A DNA stretch of 64,000 nucleotides from Vibrio sp. HA2012 (GTDB lineage: Bacteria; Pseudomonadota; Gammaproteobacteria; Enterobacterales; Vibrionaceae), in assembly GCF_002812955.1 (NCBI RefSeq), contig NZ_PFXK01000008.1, positions 124,001 through 188,000 of the forward strand, written 5' to 3'. The notes under the pieces are model-generated. The model was not told the origin of the DNA. It ran no database searches and saw only the letters and a program-made list of their open reading frames with translations. The position numbers and the translations under genes were made by a program. Below, in pieces: positions 1-9,159 of this stretch (position 1 is its first letter; every line of letters begins with the position of its first letter).

Positions 1-19
1 CTGTTTCCGGCTATTCGGT

Positions 20-751
20 TTATATGGTGCGTTTGAGTAATAATAACTTTATGTTACCAATTGCTTTGGCTGGATTTAATCCCTTAGGACAAACACTGAC
101 ACAATTCATAACAGCATGGCAACGAAAAACGCTAAAAGCGTCTTCCAGATTTGACAGACGTTCCTCTGTCGCGCAATCCCGGCTGTCATTCAGCCAGCGA
201 TAAGCCGCCAGTAACCCGGCCGGACCGATAAATTTATCCGGATGCCACAGGAAGGACGGGCATGCCGTGCTGCAGCAGCCACAGATATTACATTCAAACA
301 ATCCATCCAGTCGCCCTCTTTCTTCCACGGACTGAATGAACTCTCTGCCCGGTACAGGTTCTGTATCTCCATGCAGATATGGTTTAACTTTGGCATAGTT
401 TTTATAAATTTGCTGCAGATCAACCACCAAATCCCGTATAACCGGCAGTCCGGGAAGCGGACGAATAACAATCTTCTTCCGCCAGTTCAGTTCAGACAAT
501 GGTGTCATACAGGCAAGCCGGTTTATCCCGTTGATATTCAGCCCGTCAGAACCACAGCTTCCATCCCGGCAGGCATGACGGAAAGAGAGTGTCGGATCCT
601 GTTCTTTCAGCAATAGCAGTGCATCCAGAAGCATCATATCGGTATCCTCTCCGATCTGGAGTTGATACGCCTGCATATAAGGTTCCGGATTCAGATCCGG
701 ATTGTAACGGTAGACCCAAAAGTGCCATTGCATCATCTGTTCTCCCGTCAA
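20..751 (-). CDS. sdhB: Succinate dehydrogenase iron-sulfur subunit
   Basis: 243 aa, the usual length. It relays electrons from the SdhA flavin to ubiquinone at the inner face of the cytoplasmic membrane. All cluster ligands are visible: the [2Fe-2S] motif [10 protein letters not shown] plus a later Cys, the [4Fe-4S]/[3Fe-4S] motif [12 protein letters not shown], and [17 protein letters not shown] near the C-terminus. The Trp-Trp pair after the CP motif in E. coli reads Leu-Trp here, so one quinone-site Trp is retained. The start overlaps the sdhA stop by 4 bp (ATGA), so translation is coupled. It is the last sdh gene in the window; a sucAB operon would be expected to the left but is not visible. 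Confidence 0.95.
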   Translation of the reverse strand: MTGEQMMQWHFWVYRYNPDLNPEPYMQAYQLQIGEDTDMMLLDALLLLKEQDPTLSFRHACRDGSCGSDGLNINGINRLACMTPLSELNWRKKIVIRPLPGLPVIRDLVVDLQQIYKNYAKVKPYLHGDTEPVPGREFIQSVEERGRLDGLFECNICGCCSTACPSFLWHPDKFIGPAGLLAAYRWLNDSRDCATEERLSNLEDAFSVFRCHAVMNCVSVCPKGLNPAKAIGNIKLLLLKRTI

Positions 752-2514
752 TAGATCCGAGCCTTAGGCGGAAACACATCCCGGCTTACCGGTTGCAGAT
801 TCACGTCGCGTTTCGACATCTGACCGGTTTCCGGGTTGTACAAGGTGTGACACAGCCAGTGCTTATCATCCCTGTCCGGATAATCATCCCGGGCATGAGC
901 CCCCCGGCTTTCAGTACGGTAATTGGCTGCAATAGCGGTGGCTGTTGCCGTTTCCAGCAGATTATCCAGTTCAAGGCACGCCACTCTCTGGGTATTGAAG
1001 ATCAGAGATTTATCTGCCAGATAAGCCTCCTGCAAACGCTCCCGCAATGTCTGCAACTCTTTCAGACCGGCGACCATGGATTCTCCCTGACGAAATACGG
1101 AGAAATACTGCTGCATGCAGCGCTGTATCTCTCTACGTATCTGAGCAGGCGCTTCACCACTCCGGCTTCTCTCCCAGCGGACAGCGCGTTGCAATGCGGT
1201 ATCCAGATCAGAGCCTGTCGCCTGACGGGCTTCCGTTTGCGATTCCAGCGTCTCTCTCATCCGTTGCCCCGTTTCCCGACCAAAAACCACATCCTCCAGC
1301 AGCCTGTTCCCTCCGATACGGTTAGCACCATGTACCGAAACCGACGCGGTCTCTCCGCAGGCAAACAACCCCGGAACATCTTCATCTTTATCCCGGCGAT
1401 TACGCCGGAGTACCTGTCCGGAAAGACGTACCGGGATCCCGCCCATCATATAATGACAAGCCGGTACTACAGGTACGGGCTCTGTCAGCGGGTCAACACC
1501 AGCAAAGCGGTGTATCCGTTCACAAAACTCAGTCAGACGGACTCCCGGTACCGCCTCTCTCAGATGCTCCAGCCTGAGATGAACATAAGACCCCGGAGCA
1601 ATACCACACCCCCTGCCTTCCCTTATCTCCTGCATAATGGCACGGGACACAATATCCCTTCCGGCCAGACCTCCGGCACTGGGAGCATACCTTTGCATAA
1701 ACGCTTCACCATGACGGTTCTGCAGATAAGCGCCTTCCCCCCGACAAATTTCAGAGACAAGAATACCACTCCCGGCAAGTGCCGTCGGATGAAACTGCCA
1801 CATCTCCATGTCCTGCACCGGCACACCGGCCCGCAGCGCCATCCCGATACCATCACCAGTATTAATTCCGGCATTCGTTGTTGATGCATAAATACAGCCC
1901 GCCCCTCCGGTTGCTAAGACCGTTGCACTGGCATTGAAATAGCACAGTTCCCCGGTTTCTATCTCCAGGGCGACACATCCCCGAACAATACCATCCTGGT
2001 TTCTGACCAGATCGAGCGCATACCATTCAGAAAAGATCGTTGTGCCGTACTTAATGTTCTGCTGATACAGGGTATGCAGCAGTGCATGGCCGGTCGAGTT
2101 TCCGGCAATAGCCGTGCGGGCTGCCTGTTCCCCGCCATAATACTGAAACTGACAGGCGGAAGACTGCTGATCTATCCTTCCCGCCGGATCGCGGGAAAAA
2201 GGCAATCCCATGTGTTCCAGCTCGATAACGGCATCCGCTGCATTTTTACACATATATTCAATCGCCTGCTGATCACCGAGATAATCGGCTCCCTTTACCG
2301 TATCGTACATATGCCACTGCCAGTCATCCGCATGACGATTACCCAGCGCCGCACTTATTCCTCCCCGAGCAGAAGCCGTGCTTGAACGGGTCGGAAAAAC
2401 CTTACTGAGAATGATACACTTCAGTCCCTGCCGAACCATTTGCAGGGCAGCCCGCATACCGGAGACTCCGGCCCCGACCACCACGACATCACATTCCCGT
2501 ACAGGTATCCCCAT
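748..2514 (-). CDS. sdhA: Succinate dehydrogenase flavoprotein subunit, with a divergent FAD site
   Basis: 588 aa, the same length as E. coli SdhA, and the two align without gaps at every key position. The N-terminal dinucleotide-binding motif GAGVSG is present. Residues that bind or handle the dicarboxylate are kept: His242, Glu255, Arg286, His354, Arg399. However, residue 45, the His that covalently binds FAD in E. coli (RSHT context), is Ser (RSST context; codon AGC, plus-strand bases 2380-2382). Also changed are Gln50 to Arg, Phe119 to Ser, Thr254 to Ser, and the GGNS motif to GGNR. The family assignment is certain from sequence and the sdhCDAB order. That it oxidises succinate normally is not: loss of covalent flavin is expected to lower the flavin potential and favour fumarate reduction. 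There is no frameshift, so this is not a simple pseudogene. Confidence 0.9.
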   Translation of the reverse strand: MGIPVRECDVVVVGAGVSGMRAALQMVRQGLKCIILSKVFPTRSSTASARGGISAALGNRHADDWQWHMYDTVKGADYLGDQQAIEYMCKNAADAVIELEHMGLPFSRDPAGRIDQQSSACQFQYYGGEQAARTAIAGNSTGHALLHTLYQQNIKYGTTIFSEWYALDLVRNQDGIVRGCVALEIETGELCYFNASATVLATGGAGCIYASTTNAGINTGDGIGMALRAGVPVQDMEMWQFHPTALAGSGILVSEICRGEGAYLQNRHGEAFMQRYAPSAGGLAGRDIVSRAIMQEIREGRGCGIAPGSYVHLRLEHLREAVPGVRLTEFCERIHRFAGVDPLTEPVPVVPACHYMMGGIPVRLSGQVLRRNRRDKDEDVPGLFACGETASVSVHGANRIGGNRLLEDVVFGRETGQRMRETLESQTEARQATGSDLDTALQRAVRWERSRSGEAPAQIRREIQRCMQQYFSVFRQGESMVAGLKELQTLRERLQEAYLADKSLIFNTQRVACLELDNLLETATATAIAANYRTESRGAHARDDYPDRDDKHWLCHTLYNPETGQMSKRDVNLQPVSRDVFPPKARIY

Positions 2515-2862
2515 TTATACCCTCCATAAGATAAACAGACCGGAGAAAAAATAGACCAGCAATACACTGATAATAACCAGCTGGCATGCAGCTCTGAGCA
2601 CAAGAGGCCTTACATAGTCGGTTAATACCTGCCACAGACCGGTCCAGCCATGGATCAACACGCATGTCAGTGCCAGCATAGTCAGAGCCTTGGTTAGTAT
2701 TCCGGAAAAAAAATCCAGCCAGACATAATAGTTAATCTCACCGGAAAAGATAAAAAAGCCGAGAAGATACAACGAGTAGAACAGAAGGATCACCGCCGTC
2801 ACCCTCTGCAGCAGACAATCATAGGCTCCGTTACGGCGACAGGCTGAAACAGACTTCAGCAT
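2515..2862 (-). CDS. sdhD: Succinate dehydrogenase membrane anchor subunit D
   Basis: 115 aa, three transmembrane segments. It anchors SdhAB and shares heme b and the quinone site with SdhC. The LIHGWTGLWQVLTDY stretch carries the heme-ligand His and the Asp-Tyr pair near the quinone, as in E. coli. The N-terminal RNG motif is also typical. It overlaps sdhC by 7 bp, and its stop directly abuts the sdhA start codon, so the four genes form one tightly coupled operon. Confidence 0.93.
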   Translation of the reverse strand: MLKSVSACRRNGAYDCLLQRVTAVILLFYSLYLLGFFIFSGEINYYVWLDFFSGILTKALTMLALTCVLIHGWTGLWQVLTDYVRPLVLRAACQLVIISVLLVYFFSGLFILWRV

Positions 2863-3239
2863 AGCAGCACTCCAGCAACGAATAACGATACCGCAACCGT
2901 CATCAACAACACAGAAATGGCTGAAATCCTGACGGCATTCCGGCTATTCCAGACACTGAATTCAATCACCATATGCCGGAGACCACTTAAGGTATGAAAA
3001 ACAAGCAGCGTCGCCATTATCCAGATCAAATATTTCCCAGCCGGACTGCCGGCTAGTACAGCAACACGCGTAAAGCTTTCCGGAGAAGACAGTGACAGGT
3101 TAAGCTGCCAGAGCAGGATACCGACCAGACCAATGCACAATACGCCGCTGATCCGCTGCAGAACCGACATAAGGCCAGTCAGCGAAAAATAAATCCCTCT
3201 AAAATCCAGATTAACCGGTCTGACGCTTTTTTTACCCAA
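2856..3239 (-). CDS. sdhC: Succinate dehydrogenase cytochrome b556 subunit (TTG start)
   Basis: 127 aa with three membrane segments. It keeps the RPVNLD start motif, Ser and Arg of the quinone-site motif (SVLQRISG; E. coli has His where Gln is here) and both His of the FHTLSGLRHM heme region. No ATG fits: the only start giving a full N-terminus is TTG at 3237-3239, preceded by a good Shine-Dalgarno (AAGGAGT, about 7 nt spacing). The first internal Met would delete the conserved N-terminus and most of the first segment region. It is the first gene of sdhCDAB. Confidence 0.9.
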   Translation of the reverse strand: MGKKSVRPVNLDFRGIYFSLTGLMSVLQRISGVLCIGLVGILLWQLNLSLSSPESFTRVAVLAGSPAGKYLIWIMATLLVFHTLSGLRHMVIEFSVWNSRNAVRISAISVLLMTVAVSLFVAGVLLC

Positions 3240-3641
3240 CGTTTACTCCTTACAGAACGGATCCCCACTCAGGCTGAATGCTTATTATGCTACTTACCCT
3301 CCACGTTAACATTTTTGCAACCATTCACTCTCTTTATTTCACTCATTAGTGTAGTATAAAGAATGATTTTCAGTACGCTAGTTAAGCCAGATTCCCCGTG
3401 TCAGCCCATAATATAGAGGCTGCGGGCAATAAAAACAGACTCACAATTTGATCAGCGCCAGTCCGGCACCACGCTGTCAGTCACAGTGATGATACGGAAC
3501 AAATGATTAACTTTTTCATCTAACTAAAAGTGTGATATGTGCACACTACAAACCAGAAAAATTGACTTTGACCGCAATCCTAAGTACAAAAGCGGCACAC
3601 AAAGAATCCTGGATGGATGAAAATAACAGAAGGAGAATGTT
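3240..3641. promoter_or_regulatory. sdhC-gltA divergent intergenic region
   Basis: 402 bp between the divergent sdhCDAB and gltA operons, so promoters for both must lie here, but I could not pick unambiguous -35/-10 pairs. A palindrome with 6-bp arms (AGTGTG...CACACT, 3529-3547) lies upstream of gltA. It resembles a CRP half-site pair, but the spacing is one base short of the CRP consensus. No coding sequence, tRNA or repeat was seen. Confidence 0.5.
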
Positions 3642-4940
3642 ATGGCAGATAAGATTGCAACCCTTCATATTGAAGGTAAAGTACCTATCGAACTACCGAT
3701 TCTGCAAGGCACTATGGGGCCGGAAGTCATCGATGTTCGTCAACTGGGGGCAAACGGGTATTTCACCTTAGACCCCGGTTTTGTTGCTACTGCATCGTGT
3801 GAGTCGCAGCTCACTTATATCGATGGCAACAAAGGAATTCTTCTGCATCGTGGTTATCCGATTGATCAGTTGGCCAATAATGCTGATTATCTGGAGGTGT
3901 GCTACATCCTGCTTTATGGAGAAGCTCCGAACCGTAAAGAGTACGAAGATTTTAAGACCATCGTTACCCGCCACACAATGGTACATGAGCAAATCGCCAG
4001 TTTCTTTCATGGCTTTCGTCGTGATGCCCACCCTATGGCAATTATGTGTGGTGTTGTGGGCGCTCTGGCTGCCTTTTACCATGATTCACTGGATATCAAT
4101 AACGACAGTCACCGGGAAATTGCGGCATTCCGCCTGCTCTCTAAAATGCCAACCCTTGCAGCCATGTGCTACAAATACTCCGTTGGTCAGCCGTTTATCT
4201 ACCCTCGCAATGATCTGAGTTACGCAGAAAACTTCCTGCATATGATGTTTGCCACACCTTGCGAGGAATACGAAGTCAATCCGGTTCTTGCTCGAGCCAT
4301 GGATAAAGTATTTACCCTGCATGCGGATCATGAGCAGAATGCTTCCACATCCACCGTTCGCCTTGCCGGTTCGTCCGGTGCAAACCCGTTTGCTTGTATT
4401 GCTGCCGGTATCGCCTCTCTGTGGGGACCCTCTCACGGCGGTGCTAACGAAGCTTGTCTGCGGATGCTGGAAGAGATTGGTAGTGTTGATAAGATTCCGG
4501 AATACATTGCCCGGGCAAAAGATAAAGATGATCCTTTCCGTCTGATGGGATTTGGTCACCGGGTGTATAAAAACTATGACCCACGCGCGACCGTTATGCG
4601 TCAGGCCTGTCACGATGTACTGAAAGAGCTGGATATTGAAGATCCGCTACTGGACGTTGCCATGGAGCTGGAACGTATTGCTATTTCCGATGAGTACTTT
4701 GTGGAGAAAAAACTGTATCCGAATGTAGATTTCTACTCAGGCATTATCCTTAAAGCTGTCGGTATCCCGGTGACCATGTTCACCGTAATCTTTGCGATGT
4801 CACGAACTATCGGCTGGATCGCTCACTGGAATGAGATGCACAGCAATCCGGACAGCCGTATCGGCCGTCCCCGTCAATTATACACCGGCAATACAATCCG
4901 TGATTTTAAGCCGTTGCATGAACGGGATCAGAATAGATAA
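3642..4940 (+). CDS. gltA: Citrate synthase (type II, hexameric)
   Basis: 432 aa. Condenses acetyl-CoA and oxaloacetate to citrate, the first TCA step, in the cytoplasm. Catalytic regions are intact: the His of [10 protein letters not shown], the [10 protein letters not shown] motif, the His of [15 protein letters not shown], and the Asp of NVDFYSGI. Length and N-terminal extension fit the NADH-inhibited gammaproteobacterial type. The start is set by AAGGAGA eight bases upstream of the ATG. It is divergent from sdhCDAB, the standard enterobacterial and Vibrio arrangement, and is followed by a bidirectional terminator. Confidence 0.97.
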   Translation: MADKIATLHIEGKVPIELPILQGTMGPEVIDVRQLGANGYFTLDPGFVATASCESQLTYIDGNKGILLHRGYPIDQLANNADYLEVCYILLYGEAPNRKEYEDFKTIVTRHTMVHEQIASFFHGFRRDAHPMAIMCGVVGALAAFYHDSLDINNDSHREIAAFRLLSKMPTLAAMCYKYSVGQPFIYPRNDLSYAENFLHMMFATPCEEYEVNPVLARAMDKVFTLHADHEQNASTSTVRLAGSSGANPFACIAAGIASLWGPSHGGANEACLRMLEEIGSVDKIPEYIARAKDKDDPFRLMGFGHRVYKNYDPRATVMRQACHDVLKELDIEDPLLDVAMELERIAISDEYFVEKKLYPNVDFYSGIILKAVGIPVTMFTVIFAMSRTIGWIAHWNEMHSNPDSRIGRPRQLYTGNTIRDFKPLHERDQNR

Positions 4941-4954
4941 GACTTCCCAATAAA

Positions 4955-4988
4955 AAAGCCCGCTGAATAAAACAGCGGGCTTTGTTTT
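4955..4988 (+). terminator. Rho-independent terminator of gltA
   Basis: Perfect 11-bp stem AAAGCCCGCTG / CAGCGGGCTTT with a 7-nt loop. It is followed by a T-rich tail on the plus strand and an A-run on the other side (T-run on the minus strand), so it could also serve the convergent glyA. Confidence 0.85.
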
Positions 4989-5046
4989 CTATGACTAGTG
5001 ATACGCTATTCTTGCTGATATACCAGAGCATGCTCCGGAGAAATGC

Positions 5047-6297
5047 TTAAGCGTAAACAGGAAGACGCTTACAGATTTCCAGTACTTTAGCTTTGGTTGC
5101 TTCGATCACAGACTCATCATTAATATTGTCCAGTACGTCACACATCCAGCCAGCAAGTGCTTTTGCATCTTCTACCGTAAAACCACGACGAGTGATTGAC
5201 GGCGTACCAACACGAATACCTGAAGTTACAAACGGGCTGCGAGGATCATTTGGTACGGAGTTCTTGTTAACCGTAATGTTCGCTGCACCCAGAGCGGCAT
5301 CAGCTTCTTTACCTGTGATGCCTTTGTCAATCAGGTCAACCAGGAACAGGTGGTTTTCCGTAGAACCGGAAACGATCTTATAACCGCGGGCAATAAATTC
5401 AGCAACCATTGCTTTTGCGTTAACCACAACCTGCTTCTGATATTCCTTGAACTCAGGCTCCATCGCTTCTTTAAACGCGACAGCTTTACCCGCAATAACA
5501 TGCATCAGAGGACCACCCTGACCACCAGGGAATACGGCTGAGTTCAGTTTCTTGTACATGTCTTCACCCGCATTAGACAGGATAAGACCACCACGAGGAC
5601 CCGCCAGTGTTTTGTGGGTTGTGGTTGTTACAACGTGTGCGTGCGGCAGTGGAGTCGGGTATACGCCAGCAGCGATCAGACCAGCAACGTGTGCCATATC
5701 AACAAACAGGTAAGCACCGACTTTATCCGCGATTTCACGCATGCGTGCCCAGTCAACGATCTGCGAGTAGGCTGAGAAACCACCGATGATCATCTTAGGC
5801 TTATGCTCAAGAGCCAGCGCTTCCATCTCTTCGTAGTTGATCTGACCGTTATCGTCGATACCGTAAGGGATAACGTTGTAGTGTTTACCGGAGAAGTTAA
5901 CCGGTGAGCCGTGAGTCAGGTGGCCACCGTGTGCCAGACTCATCCCCAGAACGGTATCACCAGGATTCAGTAGCGCCATGTATACCGCACTGTTCGCCTG
6001 AGAGCCTGAGTGAGGCTGTACGTTGGCGTACTCACACTCAAACAGTTTGCATGCACGGTCAATCGCCAGAGCTTCAGCTTTGTCTACATATTCACAGCCG
6101 CCGTAATAGCGCTTACCCGGATAGCCTTCCGCATACTTGTTAGTTAGCTGAGACCCCTGAGCTTCCATTACTCGTGGGCTGGTGTAGTTTTCTGAAGCGA
6201 TTAGCTCAATATGCTCTTCCTGACGAAGAGTTTCTTCCTGAATTGCAGCATATAGCTCTGCATCGTAATCAGCGATGTTCATGTCGCGCTTTAGCAT
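5047..6297 (-). CDS. glyA: Serine hydroxymethyltransferase
   Basis: 416 aa (E. coli 417). A PLP enzyme that interconverts serine and glycine and charges tetrahydrofolate with a one-carbon unit. The N-terminus [15 protein letters not shown] matches the family, and AGGAGA just upstream fixes this start; the longer open frame upstream is leader containing an operator. The PLP-lysine motif [16 protein letters not shown] and the substrate motif [11 protein letters not shown] are intact. Single gene, convergent with gltA. A PurR-like box lies about 55 bp upstream of the start. Confidence 0.97.
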   Translation of the reverse strand: MLKRDMNIADYDAELYAAIQEETLRQEEHIELIASENYTSPRVMEAQGSQLTNKYAEGYPGKRYYGGCEYVDKAEALAIDRACKLFECEYANVQPHSGSQANSAVYMALLNPGDTVLGMSLAHGGHLTHGSPVNFSGKHYNVIPYGIDDNGQINYEEMEALALEHKPKMIIGGFSAYSQIVDWARMREIADKVGAYLFVDMAHVAGLIAAGVYPTPLPHAHVVTTTTHKTLAGPRGGLILSNAGEDMYKKLNSAVFPGGQGGPLMHVIAGKAVAFKEAMEPEFKEYQKQVVVNAKAMVAEFIARGYKIVSGSTENHLFLVDLIDKGITGKEADAALGAANITVNKNSVPNDPRSPFVTSGIRVGTPSITRRGFTVEDAKALAGWMCDVLDNINDESVIEATKAKVLEICKRLPVYA

Positions 6298-6660
6298 CTG
6301 TATCTCCTGACTCAGATATTCAAAGTTCCGAAAAAGTACATAAAGTCCGAAAGCAAACGTTTCCGTCACCTTTATAGGTGGCGTTAGTGTACAAAAATAG
6401 CCGTTATCAAGAAAGGTAAAGTTTCAATTTCTTCATGCACAATTTTCATGTTCGGGTTGAAAAAGACTCATGTCCCTGCATGGGTATAAATCTGACGTAC
6501 AGCCGGACAATGTCCAATTACCAGACTGTAAACCAGATAGCTTTACACTGCGTAAAGCACCGATTACATACCTTTGCCTTTAATTTCTATCCCAACCTAC
6601 CGAAATAAAATGTTTTTATCTAGTATTCTCGCCATTATCCACAAGAAAATTTATCAATAG
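6298..6660. promoter_or_regulatory. glyA / yitT-like intergenic region
   Basis: 363 bp between divergent glyA and the YitT-type gene. The glyA side contains a PurR-like operator at 6351-6366. The rest is AT-rich with no coding sequence and no glycine riboswitch-like structure that I can recognise. Confidence 0.5.
6351..6366. promoter_or_regulatory. PurR operator upstream of glyA
   Basis: AAGCAAACGTTTCCGT matches the PurR palindrome ACGCAAACGTTTGCGT at 14 of 16 positions, with the full central CAAACGTTT core. PurR repression of glyA is established in E. coli; here it is inferred from the site. Confidence 0.7.
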
Positions 6661-7260
6661 ATGGAAAAACACTCAGTTAAAGAAGATTGGATCGCTATCC
6701 TTACCGGCTCATTTCTGACCGCTCAGGGACTTTTCTTTCTCCAGTCGGCCGGTTTACTCACAGGAGGCACTGCCGGACTTGCATTGCTGTTAGCTCAGCT
6801 CTTACCGGTTTCTTTCGGAACCCTGTACTTTCTGAGCAATTGCCCATTCTATATTCTGGGCTGGCAACGTTTCGGTAAAAGTTTCGCGATAAGAAGCATC
6901 ATCTCCGGTGCAATGGTTTCCGTCATTACGGATCATCTCAGCCTCGTTATTCACCTTGATATGATCAACGATATCTATTGTGCCACCGCCGGTGGATTAC
7001 TGATGGGGCTGGGAATGCTGGTCCTGTTCCGGCACCGTTCCAGTCTGGGCGGTTTCAACGTTATGTGCCTGGTTATTCAGGATAAGATGGGGATTTCAGT
7101 AGGTAAAACACAGATAGTGATCGATGCCTCTATCGTCATTGCTTCATTTTTCTTTGTTACCCCATGGGTTCTTGCACTGTCTGTTGCCGGTGCTGCCATC
7201 ATTAATCTGGTGCTGGGCATGAATCATAAACCAAGTCGGTATATTGTCAGCTATGGTTAA
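6661..7260 (+). CDS. YitT family integral membrane protein
   Basis: 199 aa, about five hydrophobic segments with short loops. Features that place it in the YitT/YczE (DUF161) group are the N-terminal glycine-rich stretch (QSAGLLTGGTAGLALLL) and the internal repeat of that motif (RHRSSLGGFNVMCLVIQD). It lacks the C-terminal cytoplasmic DUF2179 domain of longer Bacillus members. Its transport substrate is unknown. Monocistronic and divergent from glyA. No strong Shine-Dalgarno is visible, so the start is chosen by the conserved hydrophobic N-terminus. Confidence 0.75.
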   Translation: MEKHSVKEDWIAILTGSFLTAQGLFFLQSAGLLTGGTAGLALLLAQLLPVSFGTLYFLSNCPFYILGWQRFGKSFAIRSIISGAMVSVITDHLSLVIHLDMINDIYCATAGGLLMGLGMLVLFRHRSSLGGFNVMCLVIQDKMGISVGKTQIVIDASIVIASFFFVTPWVLALSVAGAAIINLVLGMNHKPSRYIVSYG

Positions 7261-7299
7261 GAAGCGCATTGCAGTCATGCTCTACGGGTAACATTCAGA

Positions 7300-7382
7300 A
7301 CAATCAAATCGATATCAGGCACAGACGCGCATAATTCCATCCCTGGTGCGGAGAATCGGCTTACCGGTATCGATTTGATTGT
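7300..7382. repeat. Long inverted repeat between yitT-like gene and treC
   Basis: Arms of 17 bp, 7300-7316 (ACAATCAAATCGATATC) and 7366-7382, are complementary except for one position, with 49 bp between them. There is no T-run on either side, so it is not a standard terminator. The two flanking genes converge here. Confidence 0.6.
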
Positions 7383-7424
7383 AGTCAGTGTCAGTCAGAG
7401 ATGCACAAATACATAAGATGCATT

Positions 7425-9086
7425 CTACCCAAGCAAAATAATCCGCGTCTCATAAGGTCTCAGCATCAGCGGCTCTGTCGCAGATTCAGGATAATTTCCC
7501 AGTAACAAGGTTCCCGCCGCAGCCAAATACTCCTCGGGTAACGGACAGAGTACGCTTTCTGCATAGTAGTTATTCAAACACAGCAAAGTTTGGTTTTCAT
7601 CTTTTCGCGCGTAACAAAATAACTGCTTATGCTCCGGCAACAGATCGATATAGTCACCGGTGGTGATTACCGGAAGTTCTTTACGCATTCGGATCAGTTT
7701 CTGATAGAAATAGAACACGGAATCCGGATCATCCACTGCATGCGCTGCATTAATTTCCTGATAATTTCCGGCCACTTCAAGCCACGGCTGTCCCTGAGTA
7801 AATCCGGCATGCTTTTCACTATTCCACTGCATCGGCGTGCGGGAGTTATCTCTGGATTTCTGAGCCAAAATTGTCAACATGTCTTCTTTACTTACGCCAT
7901 CACGGTTAACCATAATGTCGTACATGTTAATACTTTCCACATCCCGGTACTGACTGATATCCGTGTAGTGAGGGTTGGTCATACCAATCTCTTCCCCCTG
8001 ATAAATATAGGGTGTCCCCTGCATCATGTGCACCGATGCCGCCAGCATCTTGGCCGATTCAACCCGGTAGTGCCGGTCATCACCCAAACGACTCACTACC
8101 CTTGGTTGATCGTGATTACACCAGAATAGAGCCCCCCAGCCTTTACCGTTCAGCCCTGTCTGCCATTCATTAAAGATCTGTTTCAGTTGGATAAAATCAA
8201 ACGGCGCTTTCGTCCATTTTTCACCGTTGGCATAATCCACTTTCAGATGATGAAAGTTAAATACCATCGACAGCTCTTTACCATCATTGGCCGAATACTG
8301 CTGACAGTGTTCCAGCGTAGTCGATGACATTTCCCCTACGGTAACTGAACCATACTTCTGAAACACCTCACGACTGATTTCCTGCAAATATTCATGCACC
8401 CTTGGACCATCGGTATAAAAACGGCGGCCATCGCCAGTATCATCATTGGCAAAATCCTGCTGTTTAGAAATCAGATTAATCACATCCAGACGAAACCCAT
8501 CGACGCCTTTTTCTGCCCAGTAGCTGATAATACGTTTTACCTCTGCCCGAACCTGCGGATTTTCCCAGTTCAGATCCGCCTGCTCTTTGGCAAACAGGTG
8601 CAGGTAATACTGATTAGTCGCTTCATCCAACTCCCAAGCATTACCACCAAATTTTGACTGCCAGTTATTAGGCTCATGCCCGTTTACCGGATCTTTCCAG
8701 ATATAGTAATCACGGTATGGACTGTTTTTGTCACTCAGAGCGGACTGAAACCATTGGTGAGCCGTTGAGGTGTGATTAACAACGATATCCATAATAATGC
8801 GGATCCCTTTCTGATGGGCTTGAGCCAACAATTCATCAAAATCCGCCATACTGCCGAAATCCGGATTAATCGTATAGTAATCAGCAATATCATAGCCATT
8901 ATCCACCATCGGAGATTTATACACCGGGGTTAACCAGATCGCATCAATGCCCAGCAATTTAAGGTAATCCAGTTTAGAAATAATACCTCTGATATCTCCG
9001 GTTCCCTTACCTTCGCTGTCACAAAAACTTTTCGGATAAATCTGGTAGATGGTCGCACTACGCCACCATTCTGCTTGTACTGACAT
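7425..9086 (-). CDS. treC: Trehalose-6-phosphate hydrolase (alpha,alpha-phosphotrehalase)
   Basis: 553 aa, GH13 alpha-amylase family. Hydrolyses trehalose 6-phosphate delivered by TreB to glucose and glucose 6-phosphate in the cytoplasm. The N-terminus WWRSATIYQIYPKSF, the conserved MDIVVNHTS, the nucleophile region DGFRLDVINLI, the Glu of VGEMSS and the terminal Asp of NHDQPR are present. It is the second gene of treBC, 73 bp after treB, and so under the twin TreR operators. Confidence 0.95.
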   Translation of the reverse strand: MSVQAEWWRSATIYQIYPKSFCDSEGKGTGDIRGIISKLDYLKLLGIDAIWLTPVYKSPMVDNGYDIADYYTINPDFGSMADFDELLAQAHQKGIRIIMDIVVNHTSTAHQWFQSALSDKNSPYRDYYIWKDPVNGHEPNNWQSKFGGNAWELDEATNQYYLHLFAKEQADLNWENPQVRAEVKRIISYWAEKGVDGFRLDVINLISKQQDFANDDTGDGRRFYTDGPRVHEYLQEISREVFQKYGSVTVGEMSSTTLEHCQQYSANDGKELSMVFNFHHLKVDYANGEKWTKAPFDFIQLKQIFNEWQTGLNGKGWGALFWCNHDQPRVVSRLGDDRHYRVESAKMLAASVHMMQGTPYIYQGEEIGMTNPHYTDISQYRDVESINMYDIMVNRDGVSKEDMLTILAQKSRDNSRTPMQWNSEKHAGFTQGQPWLEVAGNYQEINAAHAVDDPDSVFYFYQKLIRMRKELPVITTGDYIDLLPEHKQLFCYARKDENQTLLCLNNYYAESVLCPLPEEYLAAAGTLLLGNYPESATEPLMLRPYETRIILLG

Positions 9087-9159
9087 CTTGTGTTACTCAC
9101 TTACGAAACATAAAAAAGAAATGCAGAGTGGCCGGTTACAGCCACTCCTCAAAAGAAAA

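Noticed and set aside
589..1884. 431-codon open frame opposite sdhA and sdhB
   Set aside because: It is antisense to two clearly homologous genes, has no recognisable domain and a biased Arg/Ser/Pro composition typical of a shadow frame.
748..2514. sdhA as a pseudogene
   Set aside because: Full length, in frame, coupled to intact sdhD and sdhB, with all dicarboxylate-handling residues kept; the changes are specific to the flavin site.
3529..3547. CRP-like palindrome upstream of gltA
   Set aside because: The half-sites are one base too close for CRP consensus; kept only as a note in the intergenic entry.
6298..6660. Glycine riboswitch before glyA
   Set aside because: No tandem aptamer-like structure is recognisable, and a PurR operator explains regulation.
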